A DNA stretch of 64,000 bases from Varroa destructor (GCF_002443255.2 NW_019211457.1:27086921-27150920), one strand, 5' to 3'; counted from the stretch's first letter, positions 20,597 to 34,600 are shown. Notes: generated by a model not told the origin, from the letters alone. A program made the numbers and translations.

Positions 20597-23500
20597 ATAA
20601 ATTTTATATATATATATATAGGCGTATAGTGAAAGTGCCGAAGTTAATTAGCGAAGCAAAGCATATATGAGTAGAACAAAACTTATCACACCTTCAAAGT
20701 GATCACACCAAGTTCTATATTTAAATTGGGACAGAAACATAAATAGAAAGTCAATAATACGATTATGTGATCGTTAAAGACCAAACGGCCAAGATCGGCC
20801 TAACCCGGGCTCAATGTGGCCAGACGCCCTCACGATGATAGAGCATATATATGACTTGTGTTTGTTTGCACCTTATATAGCTGCTATCCGGCAATCCCCA
20901 AGAGCCTGTCTTCAAGTGCATTTAGTAGCGCGTGCCTGATATATGTTGAAGATAAGCCATAAGAGTCGAACATAATAAGCTGATGAAATAAGGCGCCAGG
21001 CCGTCGTTCAAGGGTCGTCATCATGCCCTGTAAAAATCGAGCGAAATGCTTATGTCGCATCGTCGATAGGACGAATGGCACGAGCATTTGGACGCGTCGT
21101 CTACGGACCCATATGAGTTCCACAGAGCTATACTCCAACTATGATTCAACCCAGAAGGCCAGTGGCCCCTTCGAGAGGAGCAAACTGAAGGAACTATGAT
21201 GTCTTATAGGACGCTTGCCTGATTGGTCCTGTTTACCTAACCTAACAGTTTGCGTTGCTTTGCGCGCATGCATACATCCATACATACATCACGATGCTCT
21301 CTGAGTAAATTGTTTTGTAATAATAATAATAGGACGTGTCATCATTATGTAATTTACATATATAATACAGTTAAACAAACGTTACTACCGTTCATTGAGC
21401 GGGTTCTACCATCGAGTTGTTGTGGCAATTTTTACAGCTAATCTGGCTGGAAAAGTCAAGCAACGTTGGTTAAAATCCCTCCAATGAAATGTAGGCATAA
21501 TATGAATATGGTATGTAAAATGGAAGTTCGCGTAATCATTTTTTTCAGGCTGTAACAGACGTCTCTAATTATCAAAGTGATTGAATAACTAACACCTGCA
21601 TGCAATATACATTGCACTGCTTACAAGCTACGGTCATCACAACGATGAAAAGCCTTTTTTCCGATGGAAGGCATCAGGTCTTCCCTAAATCAACAAGTAC
21701 CTTCGTTCTTCAACCTGTTATCAATATTAACTGGTTTTCCAGTGCTTTCAACGGCGAATGCTGCCGGAGGTGCTTTCCTTTAGGAACAAAAATCGTCATC
21801 ATTGTGATACGACGAAAGCTACTGTTCTCCAGGGCCATAATGGATATCTAAGTCATTTTTCATTCGCCAGCTGCGTCCGAGCTTCGAAGCTAGACCATAA
21901 CATTTACTATTTTTGCATTGTCGCCGCCATTGCAACAGCTATAACCATTAATGAGCACGCCATGCCACATTCTACCAATCGTTTCCCGCCAGCTGGTGCT
22001 ACAATCAACACCTCTGTAACTATTACCAGATTATTGGCTCTTGTGTTTCTCAGCGGTCTCCTATATACATATATAATAACCTTAGTCAGCAATAATTGGT
22101 CTATCTTTTCTCACTGTTAACCCCCATTACTTCAGCTGACTTTGTCTACTCTCGCAATCGGCCTTTCTCCATTTTCTCCGTTGAACTCGCTTTCGCCGCT
22201 GCTACTGCCGCAGTTCTTCCCGGCAGGCTGCAACGCAATGGGCATTTAGCTAAAGGCTATTGCAAATCGGAGCAACTATTCAGGTAGAGGATGCGGCGAT
22301 TTAAGCCAACTGTCATGTTTCCGTCGCCACTTCTCTTTTCCTTCCTTCGTTATCACCACAATCAATATCATCACCGTTAGCATCATCATTGCTTCCGAAT
22401 GAAGAGTGCATTTCTTTCTCTTTTTTTCTCAATGGCATTATTTCAAGAGGGTTTAGCTCTTCAAAAGACCGCGCCATCTTGACAAGTCACCCGTAAACCG
22501 ATTAGCCACGAAGCGAAGCCACCCATACTGGTCGCGATTCCACGAGCGCATCTGCTCTATTCGTTTAGCCATGAAACCATCATAATATCATATTCCTATA
22601 GCATTATGTTACTACCGAGGCTGCATGCTGTGTCCGTTGTCGGCACACTCGAGAAGTAAGTCATCCCTAAGCTCTCGTTGACGCTTTTCCCTAGTTTCGT
22701 CTCGCTATTATTCAACCACTCCAATGGTCAATCTAAAATCGTCTACGCGATGTTCCTCCAACGGCCGTTGCACTTGCTGGTGTCACTGTTTTTGTTGTTA
22801 TAGAATTTAGATTGACGCTGGTTTCCCTACTCGACCGCAATAAGGATCCAGCGGTCTCCGACGGCGGCAATGGTCGGCTGGCGAGTGTTGTGATGACGGA
22901 GCAGTCGTCGTGATCGACCTGTCGAGTCCACCGTTGGTCGGGAACGATAGTGGCAGCCAGGACAGCCGCAAAGGACAGCGGTCTTGCGTTCGTTTACCCA
23001 TTGCCGTAGCTGGTGGTTTATTGGTGGCGCTGGTGGGCGCAGTTGTCGCGACACGTTGGCTACGGCACGATGCTAACGAGGAGGCCCAGGACGGATGACG
23101 AAAAGACGCACAGCTTTTGCTCTACCGTATTTACTCGGCTAATGCATATATAGTGGATAGTGCCGTTTGAATGGTAGCGATGAGAAGAGAATCGTGTAGG
23201 TTGCGACTACCGACGCAGTTATGAGCCTGCCGGCCGACGGAAAGGATTCTGCCTTTGAAAGAGAGAGAGCAAGAAAGACGCCATACGAAGCTAAGCCGCG
23301 ACAGCAGTTTGATGGAGAAACGCGCATGTACCACTCGCACAACGACGCGTTGTGGTTTTGTTGACTAATTAGTCACTCTCTTTAAAGAGCGTGTAAATCC
23401 AAAGGTCGGCGGAAGGTCCACCATTACATTCCGAGCAACAAAACAAAATAATGGTTTCTCGTTAAAATGTTCTGTTAAGTTGAAGGGGTGGGTATTACTT

Positions 23501-23700
23501 TATGTGCATAGTTTTTTACTTAGCCAAACGAATCTTTGCTATTTACCAACTCCAGCGTATGCATACAATATACCCACGTACACAATCCTATGCAAGTAAA
23601 TAGCATGTCGGATGTCTCCCCGAAAAATTACTGCTCCAATTGTGTCAATCGACAAAGATTACAAGGGCGATCAGTCACGCAATGGGATACCCTCACTTTC
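20597..23700. other. No gene supported
   Basis: AT-rich sequence with a short (TA)n after the hairpin, a CCTAA-type dimer near 21236-21246 and a GC-richer patch at 22740-23100. The patch contains a frame ending in a hydrophobic segment (RLPIAVAGGLLVALVGAVV), but it has no ATG start and the upstream frame is closed, so I do not call a gene. Confidence 0.4.
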
Positions 23701-23789
23701 CTCCAATTGTCGAGGAAATGTTATCATATCATACCGGCACGATCCTTGGGAGTACCAAGTCGAGGGAGTGGGAGCTCCAGATGCCCCGA

Positions 23790-24005
23790 GGGGGGCAAGT
23801 AGTCTATTGCATGGATGCAAGGCGGCTTAATGCAGCCCAGCAGGATCCAGTTATACCGTTGGAGAGGACACGTGGGTCTATGCACCACCATGGATCTCAG
23901 GGGACGTCCGTCTAGATTTTATGCTAGGTTATACACTGCCATTAATATAGTTTCCGCATGCGATGACGCCCTTGGCATTAACAACGGTGCAGCTCAGTGG
24001 GGAGG
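23790..24005 (+). mobile_element. Decayed Ty3/gypsy-like reverse transcriptase / RNase H fragment
   Basis: The frame at 23799-23872 reads VVYCMDARRLNAAQQDPVIP, matching the RT motif F-C-x-D-Y-R-x-L-N-A. A +1 shift then gives TTMDLRG (23884-23904), like the next RT motif (T-x-D-L-x-S-G). In that same frame ACDDALGINNGAAQ (from 23956) resembles the start of the RNase H domain. Only about 120 bp separate the RT and RNase H signatures, so the middle is deleted. Frameshifted and internally deleted: a fossil without coding capacity. Confidence 0.55.
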
Positions 24006-24424
24006 ACAGAGAAACAGTACAAAGAAATAGAAGCTGCTTCTTCCCGAAGGAAATCATCTCGAACCCACGAAACGACCTTGTTGGCAAACAGGCGTTCAAT
24101 ACGCAACATCCACAAATGACCGATAGTCGTGGTCAAAGACGAACTTAGATCAAACTAGAGAAATGGAAGCAAACCCTTACCAAAGAAGTCAATACACCAA
24201 GCGGAAGGTGCATGAAGCCAATAGTTGCGAGTAGAACTAAGGTCCAGTATCTGTTTCTACCACACATCTACACTGGCAAGAAATTGGCGTTTTGATGCAA
24301 GCACCAAAGACTATTTGTGCGAAAAAGGAAGCAGAGTAGAGCGAGAAGTCGTACATATCTACGCGAATCGCGTTGATACCAAATAGGAGAAATCAGTTCA
24401 AGACTATTGCAGATGCACCATGTT

Positions 24425-24500
24425 AGCCCGGCGTAGAGGTGTAGATTATCAGGTAATGCCCGTCAGCTTTTGCAGCAGGGATCTGCAAGCACGACTGTGC
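24425..24500 (-). mobile_element. Second Ty3/gypsy-like RT fragment, opposite strand
   Basis: The minus strand reads LQIPAAKADGHYLIIYTSTPG, which corresponds to the RT block W-Q-I-P-x-x-x-x-D-R-x-x-T-A-F-x-T-x-x-G. It faces the opposite way to the fragment 400 bp away, so there was either an inversion or two separate insertions. No flanking RT motifs were found in the same frame. Confidence 0.45.
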
Positions 24501-25088
24501 AAACCTAAGAGAGAATAGAAAAGTCAGTATGTAATTGAGCTTTGGAAGCAAAACACAGTAAAGAGACAAATGAACAGTCACTGAATGCTGATAGGAGTAG
24601 CTGTTCGGCGTGAGACTACCCATGGTCTTATTAGAACAAGAACGTCATTATGAGGAACACACATAGATCGAACATCAGGCTTTAGTATTGCTTCAAAGCT
24701 TAATAGGGACTGCATATTGTTTGCTGAAGTTTATAGCGTAGAAAACCTTTGTGAACATTACTGATATAGTAACAACAACGAAGGTAGGTAGTAACTTGAG
24801 CGAGGGACAGGGTTTTTTCGAGATAGGCCAACCACAGGTAAAAGGATGGGTCTTGTAGACAAGAATAACTAGTGTGTAACTAGAGTATCAGCCGGAGCAT
24901 TCCGGTGACCCTCATACATCGGTGACTCTTTTGGCGGTCCATAGCAAGATACGCAACCATAACTTTTAAAAATAATAACGCTTTGTTCATAAAAAAAAAT
25001 AAAATTTTATGGTCCATAGGTGTTTTACCTTCCAGTGGGTAGGCAGAGATAAATCATGCCTAAGAAGGATGCCCGCATTCACTCTAAT

Positions 25089-25118
25089 CCAAGGGATGTA
25101 TATACTATATATATATAT
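25089..25118. repeat. Short TA-rich simple repeat
   Basis: tatatactatatatatatata, interrupted TA repeat. It lies shortly after the gypsy-like fragments and may mark the edge of that region. Confidence 0.7.
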
Positions 25119-25361
25119 AAGTTACCTCTGTTAGATCGACAAGTAAAACCTACTTGGGTTACGGTAGCGTGTCCTACTGATCAGGAATAAGTCAACTATA
25201 AAAGCGCGACCTCAATCTAGAAGGGACTGGAGGGACAACAATGAACGAATTGACTGAAGTGTTCTGTAGGCTGAGTCACGGGCCGAGTGCGATACGGCAG
25301 TATTATACAGCCGACATTCGCTAAATGCCAGGAGAAGAATCTGACTGACTCAGTAAAATAC

Positions 25362-25375
25362 GGGGGGGGGGGGGG
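25362..25375 (+). repeat. Homopolymer G14
   Basis: Fourteen consecutive G. Runs of this length are uncommon and can form G-quadruplexes. They are also frequent sites of sequencing length error. Confidence 0.9.
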
Positions 25376-28300
25376 TAGTCGTGCAACATTCTGAAGGATG
25401 TTAAGCTGACCTGAAGCGTAAAGTCGTAGGCAATAGCGATGGTGGATAGGTAAAAGTAATCGACCGCTATGATAGGGGCCATTGTACGAGACTGGGAAGG
25501 AAAAGCCTGCCCCAATGAAGGCTCGTAAATGTTTGAAGTGTATTGAAGCGGGTAAAGGCTAACTTTATTCAGTTGCAAGGCTCAAAGCTGACCTGTTTTT
25601 TGAGTTACGCCCAGTGCTTGCCTTGATCGTCAAGCCGTAGATAAACTGTAAATGTATGCAAGCGTTTCAGATGGAAAGACCAATCGTTTGACAGCAAAAG
25701 AGACTACCAAGTATCAGGTATTTAAGACAAGTCGCAACTGTTTTGGAACATTTTGGCCATCATGAAACGCGTCCGCGATGTGGCACATGCTGCAGTAGAC
25801 GGAACCTGATCTGCTGACAGCGTAGCCAATTGAAGTGACAATAAGCTAGCCTCATATCGAGGCTACAAAGCAGATTTGAATATTCCGCTCGATAGAAAAA
25901 GTATAACTTATGATAGTAAATTGGAGGGAGTTTTGTAACTTCTCACTAAGACATACTAAGTAGATTAACTCAGAAAAATGTTTGCCTGTAGTGAGATAAT
26001 TTAATAACTAAATAGAGTATTTTCTTATGTGAAAGAAGTCAAGCAAAGCCTTTACTTTCTGCTATTAAAAAGTAGTATCACACACTTAATGAAGTCTATT
26101 TTTTTTCCATGTCTAAACCTCAACTATCTACTTAGCCTCTCAGGCCGTCTTGCGTGTCCTGCAGGCGTGTAGGCGTCTGACATTAAGTAATCATTTGAAA
26201 GACCGGGTTTTAGCACTAGTTCCCTCTAAATTATTTCCGAACCCACTTGTTTCATTGAGCTTTTTTGCCCGCTTTTAACTTATCGAGCGTGAAGTTTGAT
26301 GACGAATTTACACATGTATCCGTGAACACCGCGGATACATTGGTGTTAAGTACAAAACATGCTTTCTTTCACGATACCAGAGAGAAATGGTCTACCTAAG
26401 GAAATCTATATCAGCGACGTTTATTGACAAAATCTGAGTTAAATAAAATATAACAACAAATTCGCAGTCACTTTATTAATTTTTAACATAATAAATTTTC
26501 ACAATATTTGATTTTTCTTAATAGTCCAACCTTTTGTATAATACATTTCAAAATGTATCCAATGGCGTCTATTTCCTATAATATACAATGGTATATTGCC
26601 TAGCAATATAATTCTCACTGTGCTTTATACGTAATTACCAGCATCGGTATCGTCATTCATCTTTGTTTTCTTCTGTATTCCGATAACTTCGAGGTGAAGC
26701 CATTGAGTTGATAATCGCACGGGAAATCAACTCCTCCCTCCGGACCCCTAGGTGGTCCAATAATAGCTTCTGGTTTTCACTCTTCACGTACATTCGAGCC
26801 CATATATCAAACGAAACCCCGCAGTGCGATTATATCTTATCCGAGCTATTTGATATGACGTTACGCCAATACGCGATACGATATACTGCCTCCTAGATTG
26901 TCCTATTGTACCTTGATGGTACCCGTTGTTTTTGTTGGCTTTGTTGTTGTTTGTCGTAGCTGTTGTCGTGAATATTGCTAGTGTTGCTACTCCGACTGCT
27001 ACTATTTCCACTTAGAACAATTGCTCGCACCGATTCAACTTCGCTTTTAACAGTTGAGTTTTTTCGCGCCCAGCCCACCACGTCCCACTATTCCGTATCT
27101 TTCGTTTTTTCTCTCTTAAAGAATTGAGTCTGCGCGATCAGTTAGCCAGACGGTGTTTTCGTCGCCGCTCCAACGGCAGGAGCAACGTGCAAGTAACAGC
27201 AATCTTCTCAATTCTATTCTTCTTCCCTCTGAGCTTCCCCACCGCTACTACATAGTGACTTCCCACATACGAATAGATCTGTATGATATTATAAGTCGAC
27301 TTTAGTTCTGCCATCTTCGACATCGTTGCCGGCCTCATCAATAAGATGGCTGTCATCGTCGAACCGACATTGCCCCAAACTGCCGCTTATCGAAGCAGCA
27401 CATTTTTCGACATTTTATCACTTTCTCACTCCACCAACAAGTCAAACAGGCAGCGAAGCAACAAACCAGCAATCTGGCCGTACCAGTAGTCAGCACCGAC
27501 CTACGACGGCAAAGGGGGCAGCCACTGACAACGCAACCACATGGGGCACCTGTGTAGCAGGCCTCCGCAACTAGATACACACGGCCACAGGTAGGGGATT
27601 AGCGACCGACGCTCAACAAGGCCATTGCCGTCGTAGATCATGGCCTGGCACATGCTACCTTTCAATGGATACACGTCGACTTGGCCAATTTCCTTAAACC
27701 TTTTCAGTTTCGTTTTTCCTCTGTTTCCCTTGTAGCAGAAGTCCCGGGTTTTATCGAGCGCTTTCTTCGCTTCAAAGACGAGACACCCAGAGTAAAAGCG
27801 ATTCTAGCTTTTGGTCTTTTTGTCGGCCGCCGCCGCCGCCGCCGCCGCCGCCGCCTGACCGAGTTGCTGTCGTCGCTAGCGATTCGCTCCTTTGTTCCAA
27901 TGAAATAAAGACATCGCCGTTCTCGGCTAAAACCCCTTCCCTCAGCCGGGATCTATTTAAACAGAAGAGAAAAAAAGCTTCTTTATCTAGTCTGCCTGGG
28001 CTAATGATGCTGCATATCGGGCAGTTAACATGATGATAAGTGACGATTGCTTACGGTATAGATGCACGCCTTCGTATGTATGTATTTGTTGTTTTGTTAT
28101 GGGGTCTACAAAAACAAGAACAGCCGGGATCGCATGACGCTCATGGCAGCCACATTAACACTAACCGATGTTGATACGATTCGAGACTTGACGCAGAGAT
28201 AATGGGAGACATGCGAAATACGATCAAACGCTGAACTTCTGCGCGGCTACCCAATATTAGGCCCTGGTGACGCATTCTTGATAGACAAAAGCCTCTAATG

Positions 28301-31300
28301 CGTTGGATATGAAATTAGTCGATTTTTGACGAAAATAATAACACAACAGCTGAAAGAGTCCTTGCCGAAACACTATGCAAGAGAGCTTTATTTGTTCTAT
28401 TCCAAAAGGAACTTGGCTACACCAGAAAAGTAGCGTACGTATTCTGAAAGAGACCTTTGTTTTGAGATCAACGCATATATTCTTATAGTGTTTAATGGAA
28501 GTTTAGCAAGCCATTATAATAGATATAGTAATTTCATGTTACACAGCGAAAATTGTTCCATTATCGATTTCCAGATTAAGACCCAACGAGGCATATGATA
28601 CGATACATGTCATAAGCACTAACCTAACCCCTAACTACCCCCGTAGCTATAGCACATAATGAGACCGTTCTTACATGTCTACCATAATACCCCTCGGCTG
28701 TGTGATGACAATCCAATGTCTAGCATCACCTAAAGCGTAGTTTGCAACTGTCACAGCATTAGCTGTCTTTGGAGAGCTGCGTGGCCGACCGCAGACAGTA
28801 AGACAAGACAAAGAAAACGGCAATAAGCCCATAGGGAAAAATCGAAAAATACGAACGGTATTTTTCGCGCAGTTTCTCCAAAGCCCTTGGCTGCCGTGAG
28901 CGAGTAATCGCTTGGGGCTCTTCTAGGAAACCATGATGAGCTCTGTTGGCCGTTCTATGACAAGCGAATTCGTGCCTGAGAGAGTCTATGGAATGTTATG
29001 TACAGATACTTGCTTCGACTCTTGAAAGTATTTTCAAGATTGAAGCATTGGCCGATGACATAGGTAGGTTCTGGTGACACAGCCAAAGAATATAATGTAG
29101 TTAGGCTCAAATACATGGCGGTACGGACACTTGGCACGGACACTGATACTGTTTAGATAGAATCTGTGACAAAACCCGCTTGTTTTTAAAATATGTCGCG
29201 AATTTCGTAGGAGTATACACGTTTACTAGCAGCAATTAGATAACAGCTGAAGTTCGGTGCATTGAGGTTTCCTTGTAGCTAGTCTATTTAAAATAATACA
29301 ATAGGATGAGATTAATCCTTGACGGAACCCAGCATTAAATAAAAGTTGTTCTCTAAGCTCCATCCTCAGATGCACTTCCTGGCTTATGGCTCACTTGAAT
29401 GAGGATGATGCGCTCTTCACTCGTGGCTCCGCAAGACACATGGTCAGTGCACCCGGGTATCTGGGTTTGCCCATAATCGTCTATTAGTAATTGATCATAT
29501 TCCACTGAAAACCCACGTACAACCTATGCGGTAACTACACTGTATAGTAATGTCCACAACGATTATCATGTCGAACTATGTTCTACCTTATTGCAACCCT
29601 GTCGTCTTATAGGTTCCGTTTCTGACGAAAGTGTTCTCCCCTCGGTTGACCTTCGGAAAATCGAGAGTAAGCGGTAACAAACCATATACATCCAAGTGGC
29701 TTGATTTTGTCGCCTATCTGAAAGCAGTTGCTATATAGAGCAAACGCTGTATTCTCTGATTATAGGGCATAACCGTATTGCTCGACTGAGGAAACGGACT
29801 GAGCGTGCTTTTCGGAGTTCGTGCGTGAAGCTGTTGGCAGAAACATCCTTGTCGTATTCTGTCGGGCGACATTACTCGACAGGCGATCATCAGACCCCCT
29901 TTCGCTCTAAAGAGCAGGCCATGAGTAAGGTTTCGTTTACTTTAGTACATAGCCTTAACAAACAATCGAACAATTACGCCGAGAGCCGAGCTAAGTGACA
30001 GGCAGAACAACAATGCTGCGAGGGTCCTATTTCAATGGCGGGCAAACCCTCGCTGACTTGTATGAGTGGTGAGGTGAAGTCCAACACGTAAAATTTATTG
30101 AGACGCAGAAATCTATGTATATAGTTCTATCTTGAGCCATATCAATTCACGGATCAGATGGATGGTCGGGAAAGCATTAATGGTATAGTAGTGCAGCTTG
30201 TGATTCGAATGCTTAAAAAAAGATTGTCTCGGATGTTTCATAATGAAAAGGTTGGCTAAGGCATCGTAGGCGGGTTTATACAGGTGGTAGTAAGTTGAAT
30301 TGCGTTGCTATAACGCAATGATATCGAAGTGTGACTAGTTTCAAAAGAACGTGGGAGTTTACGTTACAGTGGAAAGATTCATAGTCACACAAATGGTATT
30401 GTATAACGTTGCGTAATAAACGTCTAACTCTACATGATTACACGAGCGTTATTTGTCTTATTATCGTTATTGTATTAGGTTTGCTAGTAGCAGAGGGAAG
30501 CACTTAAATGTGTGACCAGTTAGCTTTTGTAATAGCGCTACATGAACAGTCACTGGCAGACTTCAAATGCTCTTATCAAATGCCGCCATATTTATGACCA
30601 AAATGTCGATGCTCGTCAAACGGTAGACTGGCCACAGTAAAGGTAAGTGTAAAGTTGGCCATTAGTGGTAAGTGCTAGATGTTTAGCACTTGACAGTGTT
30701 AATGCTACAGTACACCTCTTTTATGAGTGCTCTGAATAAAGTTTAGACTATCAAAAACTAATCGAACTCCTTCGCTCAAGACTCTTCATTTTAAGAGGCC
30801 GCAACGTGTTGCCGTAAGGCCGATAAACAAATGGTTAGAAGAAGATAAACAACACAAATAATATTCTTAGAAGTGCTATTTTAGCGTATGATTGTCATAA
30901 ACTATCATTACTACTAAGAATATCTGCAGACTGTTCATTACGTCTTCAACGATGTAAAGCTTACCACAAATTATCGTTTGAATCGCTACATCCAATAATG
31001 CGTTAGCAACAATTCAACTAAAGTTATCCTTAGTGTAAGAAGAAAAGTTGAATTTCACTCGCTCGGAATTCAAGCTAAAAATGCAAAAGTTCATTTTCAT
31101 TATCTCAGCGAGAAAAAACTTGATAAAAATCAGCCACCAGCTTAAGCAGTTGTTCGTATCGCGCAAACGACAACGACATCAGCGTTCGCCGTTTGCGTAT
31201 CGCCGTCTACAATTTCTACGTGGAAAGACGTCAATTCACAACGTTTGAATCGACGTCTTGCTTTGCTGCGCGCGCCGTAGTCTAACTTCATTTTACCTCC

Positions 31301-31556
31301 TACAACCGCCTTACAGGCACACAGCCTTAACTACTCTAACAGGTTTAACATGGCGGATGAATGAGGCCTAGCCACAAACGAGTAGACAGAATCAAGCTAC
31401 GGTCACTCGGTTCGTCCATCGCACTCTTAAGTTGTAAACTTTATTGCGACTCCGCTACACCTAAGGGGAATGGATACCTTATGTTACGAGTTGTTGTAGC
31501 GACACCACAGTGGTAACGGCGGCTGGTGCGTTGGCTAGCTGGGTCAATATCGCCCG
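25376..31556. other. No gene supported
   Basis: AT-rich DNA with only short, unrecognised open frames. A hairpin with 9-bp arms (ATGTATCCG / CGGATACAT) lies at 26314-26340. A (GCC)10 tract lies at 27826-27855. CTAACCTAACCCCTAAC near 28620 resembles two and a half degenerate arthropod telomere units, too short to interpret. Confidence 0.45.
27826..27855 (+). repeat. Trinucleotide microsatellite (GCC)10
   Basis: Ten perfect GCC units (CGG class) in otherwise AT-rich DNA. In one plus-strand frame it gives an arginine run, but no gene is supported there. Confidence 0.9.
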
Positions 31557-31604
31557 TAGCCGTTTGCTGGCTTGATCTATCTGATCAAGCCAGCAAACGC
31601 GCTA
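31557..31604. repeat. Near-perfect long-stem hairpin (17-bp arms, 5-nt loop)
   Basis: The left arm CGTTTGCTGGCTTGATC (31561-31577) and right arm GATCAAGCCAGCAAACG (31583-31599) are exact reverse complements around the loop TATCT. After a one-base bulge at 31600 the pairing resumes for four bases (31557-31560 with 31601-31604). The whole structure is 48 nt. Perfect arms with so short a loop are unlikely by chance in a window of this size. Confidence 0.9.
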
Positions 31605-34600
31605 AACCTACAAGTGGCTGTAGAACGAGGAAGGTATGGCCAAAGAACGACTATACGACAAGGGCATGACGGGTGCAAGTGAGATGAAGATGGGGAGATA
31701 CAGAACAGTACAGGCATAACAGAGAAAACAACAATGGAACGGACAGACGAAAGCCGTAATGCTTCAAAGACACACTTTACACTGTTCCCTACATGACAGA
31801 GTGTAATACAAGAACCACCCATGGCAAAAGCATAGATTGGACACCTTAGATAATACTTCGACTACTAGGTAGCATAAGTGAAGCAAGCGGGTCGTTGCAA
31901 CAGAATGAAGCACAGACTGGAAACAGCAGTAAGTGGAAGGGGATAGGGGGTAGCGGTCGGCGGTAACAAGCGCCAATAAAATTGATTTGGCTTTTATGCT
32001 ATTGTATTTACGCTGTCAATGGAGAAGAAATAGGAAGTTTGCCTTCTGTCCCTAAGCGTCTCCACAGCTTCGTATCTATGCAGTAAACATTGTCAATCTT
32101 CATATGTCAATAGTTGCGGCAGCCTGTTACTGAAACACCCGGAATTATCGCTTAATTGAAATACCTTGCGGGGAGAGCAGAAATCTCATTTTGTTTGTAT
32201 GGTTTTCAGTTTTGCTCACTCCACCCGTATCATCATTGCAGTGGGCCTGAACACGAATGCGGACCAAAATTGCCGGTTAGTGGCTTGGTTGAGTGGTGCC
32301 TTTTTCAGCGTCTCCGTCCAGCTTCCGCTTTGAGGTCGCTGACTGATCAAGCGAATAGCAGATGACAAGCGACAAGATGAGAACGAATAAACTTGCGAAC
32401 GCTGATAAAACCTGTTGTTAATTGATCATGATAAAAGCATTATGTAGGTGTCACAGTGGTTACGACGGTGTTCAGAAAAAAAAAACCGTGCGATCCCTTG
32501 CTCTTTCGATTGCATACGTACATTTCTGTGAATCCCTTAGCGATGTTCATAGAAGTTGCACAGCCACCTCTGATGTGTTTATACTATGCGAGACCGTTAA
32601 AAAGTAAAAGGGATATTCTCTAAAAGCTGCGTAGAATCTTCGCATATCAGATAGTGAAAACATGGTGGATGGTCAGACCGCCAGTGGCTCATTTCTCTGA
32701 TGGTTCTGAACGTGTTGCTTAAGGTGTAGTTTAGCCGAGCGATCGAAAGCGGCGGGGCCACGATCAATTGAAGGATAATCTGTCGCACAAATTTAGCAAG
32801 ACGACTAAATAATTAAGCTTTTAACTGTTTCAGTATGAACCAACAAGCACCAAGAAATCTCAGAATAGTCTGACCTAATGTACTGACCGTACAGAGATTA
32901 TGTTAAACACATTAAAAATAGTTACATAAGTGTACGACTTTGACAATGCACCCTCCAATCCCGCTATAATTAATAAAAACAGTTAATAGAGAAGATAATG
33001 ATATAAATAAAAGATTACTAAAAAAAAACTGCATCTCTTTTAACCATCGCACTCCGACGATCTTCCTCGATTTTCTCCCCAGCCAGCACTGATATCAACC
33101 ACTCATCAATCCACCCCAAGTAAGTACATGTGAGTCTTCTTCACAAACTATTTTAATTTCTCTATGTTTGTCTGTACACCATCGCCACTATCACAGGCTC
33201 TATGTTACAATATTCGGAGAGCCACCTCGAGTACTAAAGCATAGCATAACAGCTTCTCAGAATCCAGAATACGAAAGCTCTACGCGACATGAGAAACGGC
33301 ATTCAAAAACAATCTTTAAAGGCAAATGAGCCACGAGAATTTTGCGTGTGTCTCATAACCAACTATCAGGATAGCACAGCGTAGTGGTCGTGTTGTTAAA
33401 ACGTAACCAACGGCGAAAGTTAGTGAAAATGACTGATCATACAGCGATTGTGCCATGTACAACCCACCGAACGGGTTCGTATATGGCTGCGTGAAACAAT
33501 ATGTGTTATATGCTCGCCTTTATGTGTTTAAAGGTCGATCCCTATTTGTTCCTACTGTGTCATACGGCGAGTCGTTGTTACCGTCCTCTCTTAGGTCCTC
33601 AAAGGGCGAGTCCTATTGGTCTAGAGGCTCATTTAGGATCTTTTTCAACGTGATCAGTACTGAGGTCACAGCCGAACTTGGTAGATGTTTACTTGCTGAG
33701 GTTACTCGCTTCTGTACAAGTTATTAAGTGAAAATATTACGATGCGCAACTTAAACTACGGGAACACCCATCTTCGTTATTATAGCATTATAATAGTTGG
33801 CCAATACAAAATGATCATTGTAGCTGTGAACAGTTTATTAGTTACCATCGCTTGACTGATATTGCCCAAACGGGCTAGGACTATGAACGCGTTGGTTAGG
33901 GGATCGCCAAAAACTTAGTCTCAGATGCTCGTCGTTTGCTAATATTTTAGATTACCCTTATCTAGTTTTTACAAAGTAGTAGCAAAAAAAGCCAAAAACA
34001 ATAACTGTTTGCTCGAATGACGATAACAACAATAACAGCAATAAAATGATCACAGAAGAAATCTCCTTTCAGCGCTTATTCGCTGTCAAGAAAGCGTAAT
34101 GATGGCAGCGGAATGAGTTGTCAGCCTCTCATGGAAACAAACCGTACCTTGGATATGAGCGTCTGAGGAGTGTGCTTCTCCCACAGTTACGTCAATTTTT
34201 TCTCGGCGTCGACTTTGACTTTAACGCCAGAAGCAGTCCTATGAAATTCTTGGCTTTATCTTAGGATACCATGCGGTTTACCGCTAACTGGTAATTCGGT
34301 GAGGAATCAGTAGTCCCCGTCTGACGAACGTTTTTCTGATGGGTCAACAAAAAGACAAGAGCAGGTAGGCACTAATAACGAAACGGAGGACTTAGTCTAC
34401 AGCACTGATCAAAATAAAAGATCATGGGTTATTCCGGTTACATTATTTCCTGGTTTGTAGAAATTATTACCTTTTTATCCGACTAGCTTCACGTGCCTTC
34501 GGGGATCGCGCTGAGTGAGCTGTTCTCGATTTCACGGTAGGCTTTGCCTTTGATAAATTTCCATAAGTAGGCCTCAGATTGCAATAGATAAAAGGCTCCA

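Noticed and set aside
22740..23100. Possible small membrane protein (RLPIAVAGGLLVALVGAVV segment)
   Set aside because: The frame starts at GTG, the adjacent open frame is different, and no splice sites join them.
28618..28640. Telomere-like CTAACCTAACCCCTAAC (also 21236-21246)
   Set aside because: Only about two imperfect units; too short to claim interstitial telomeric sequence.
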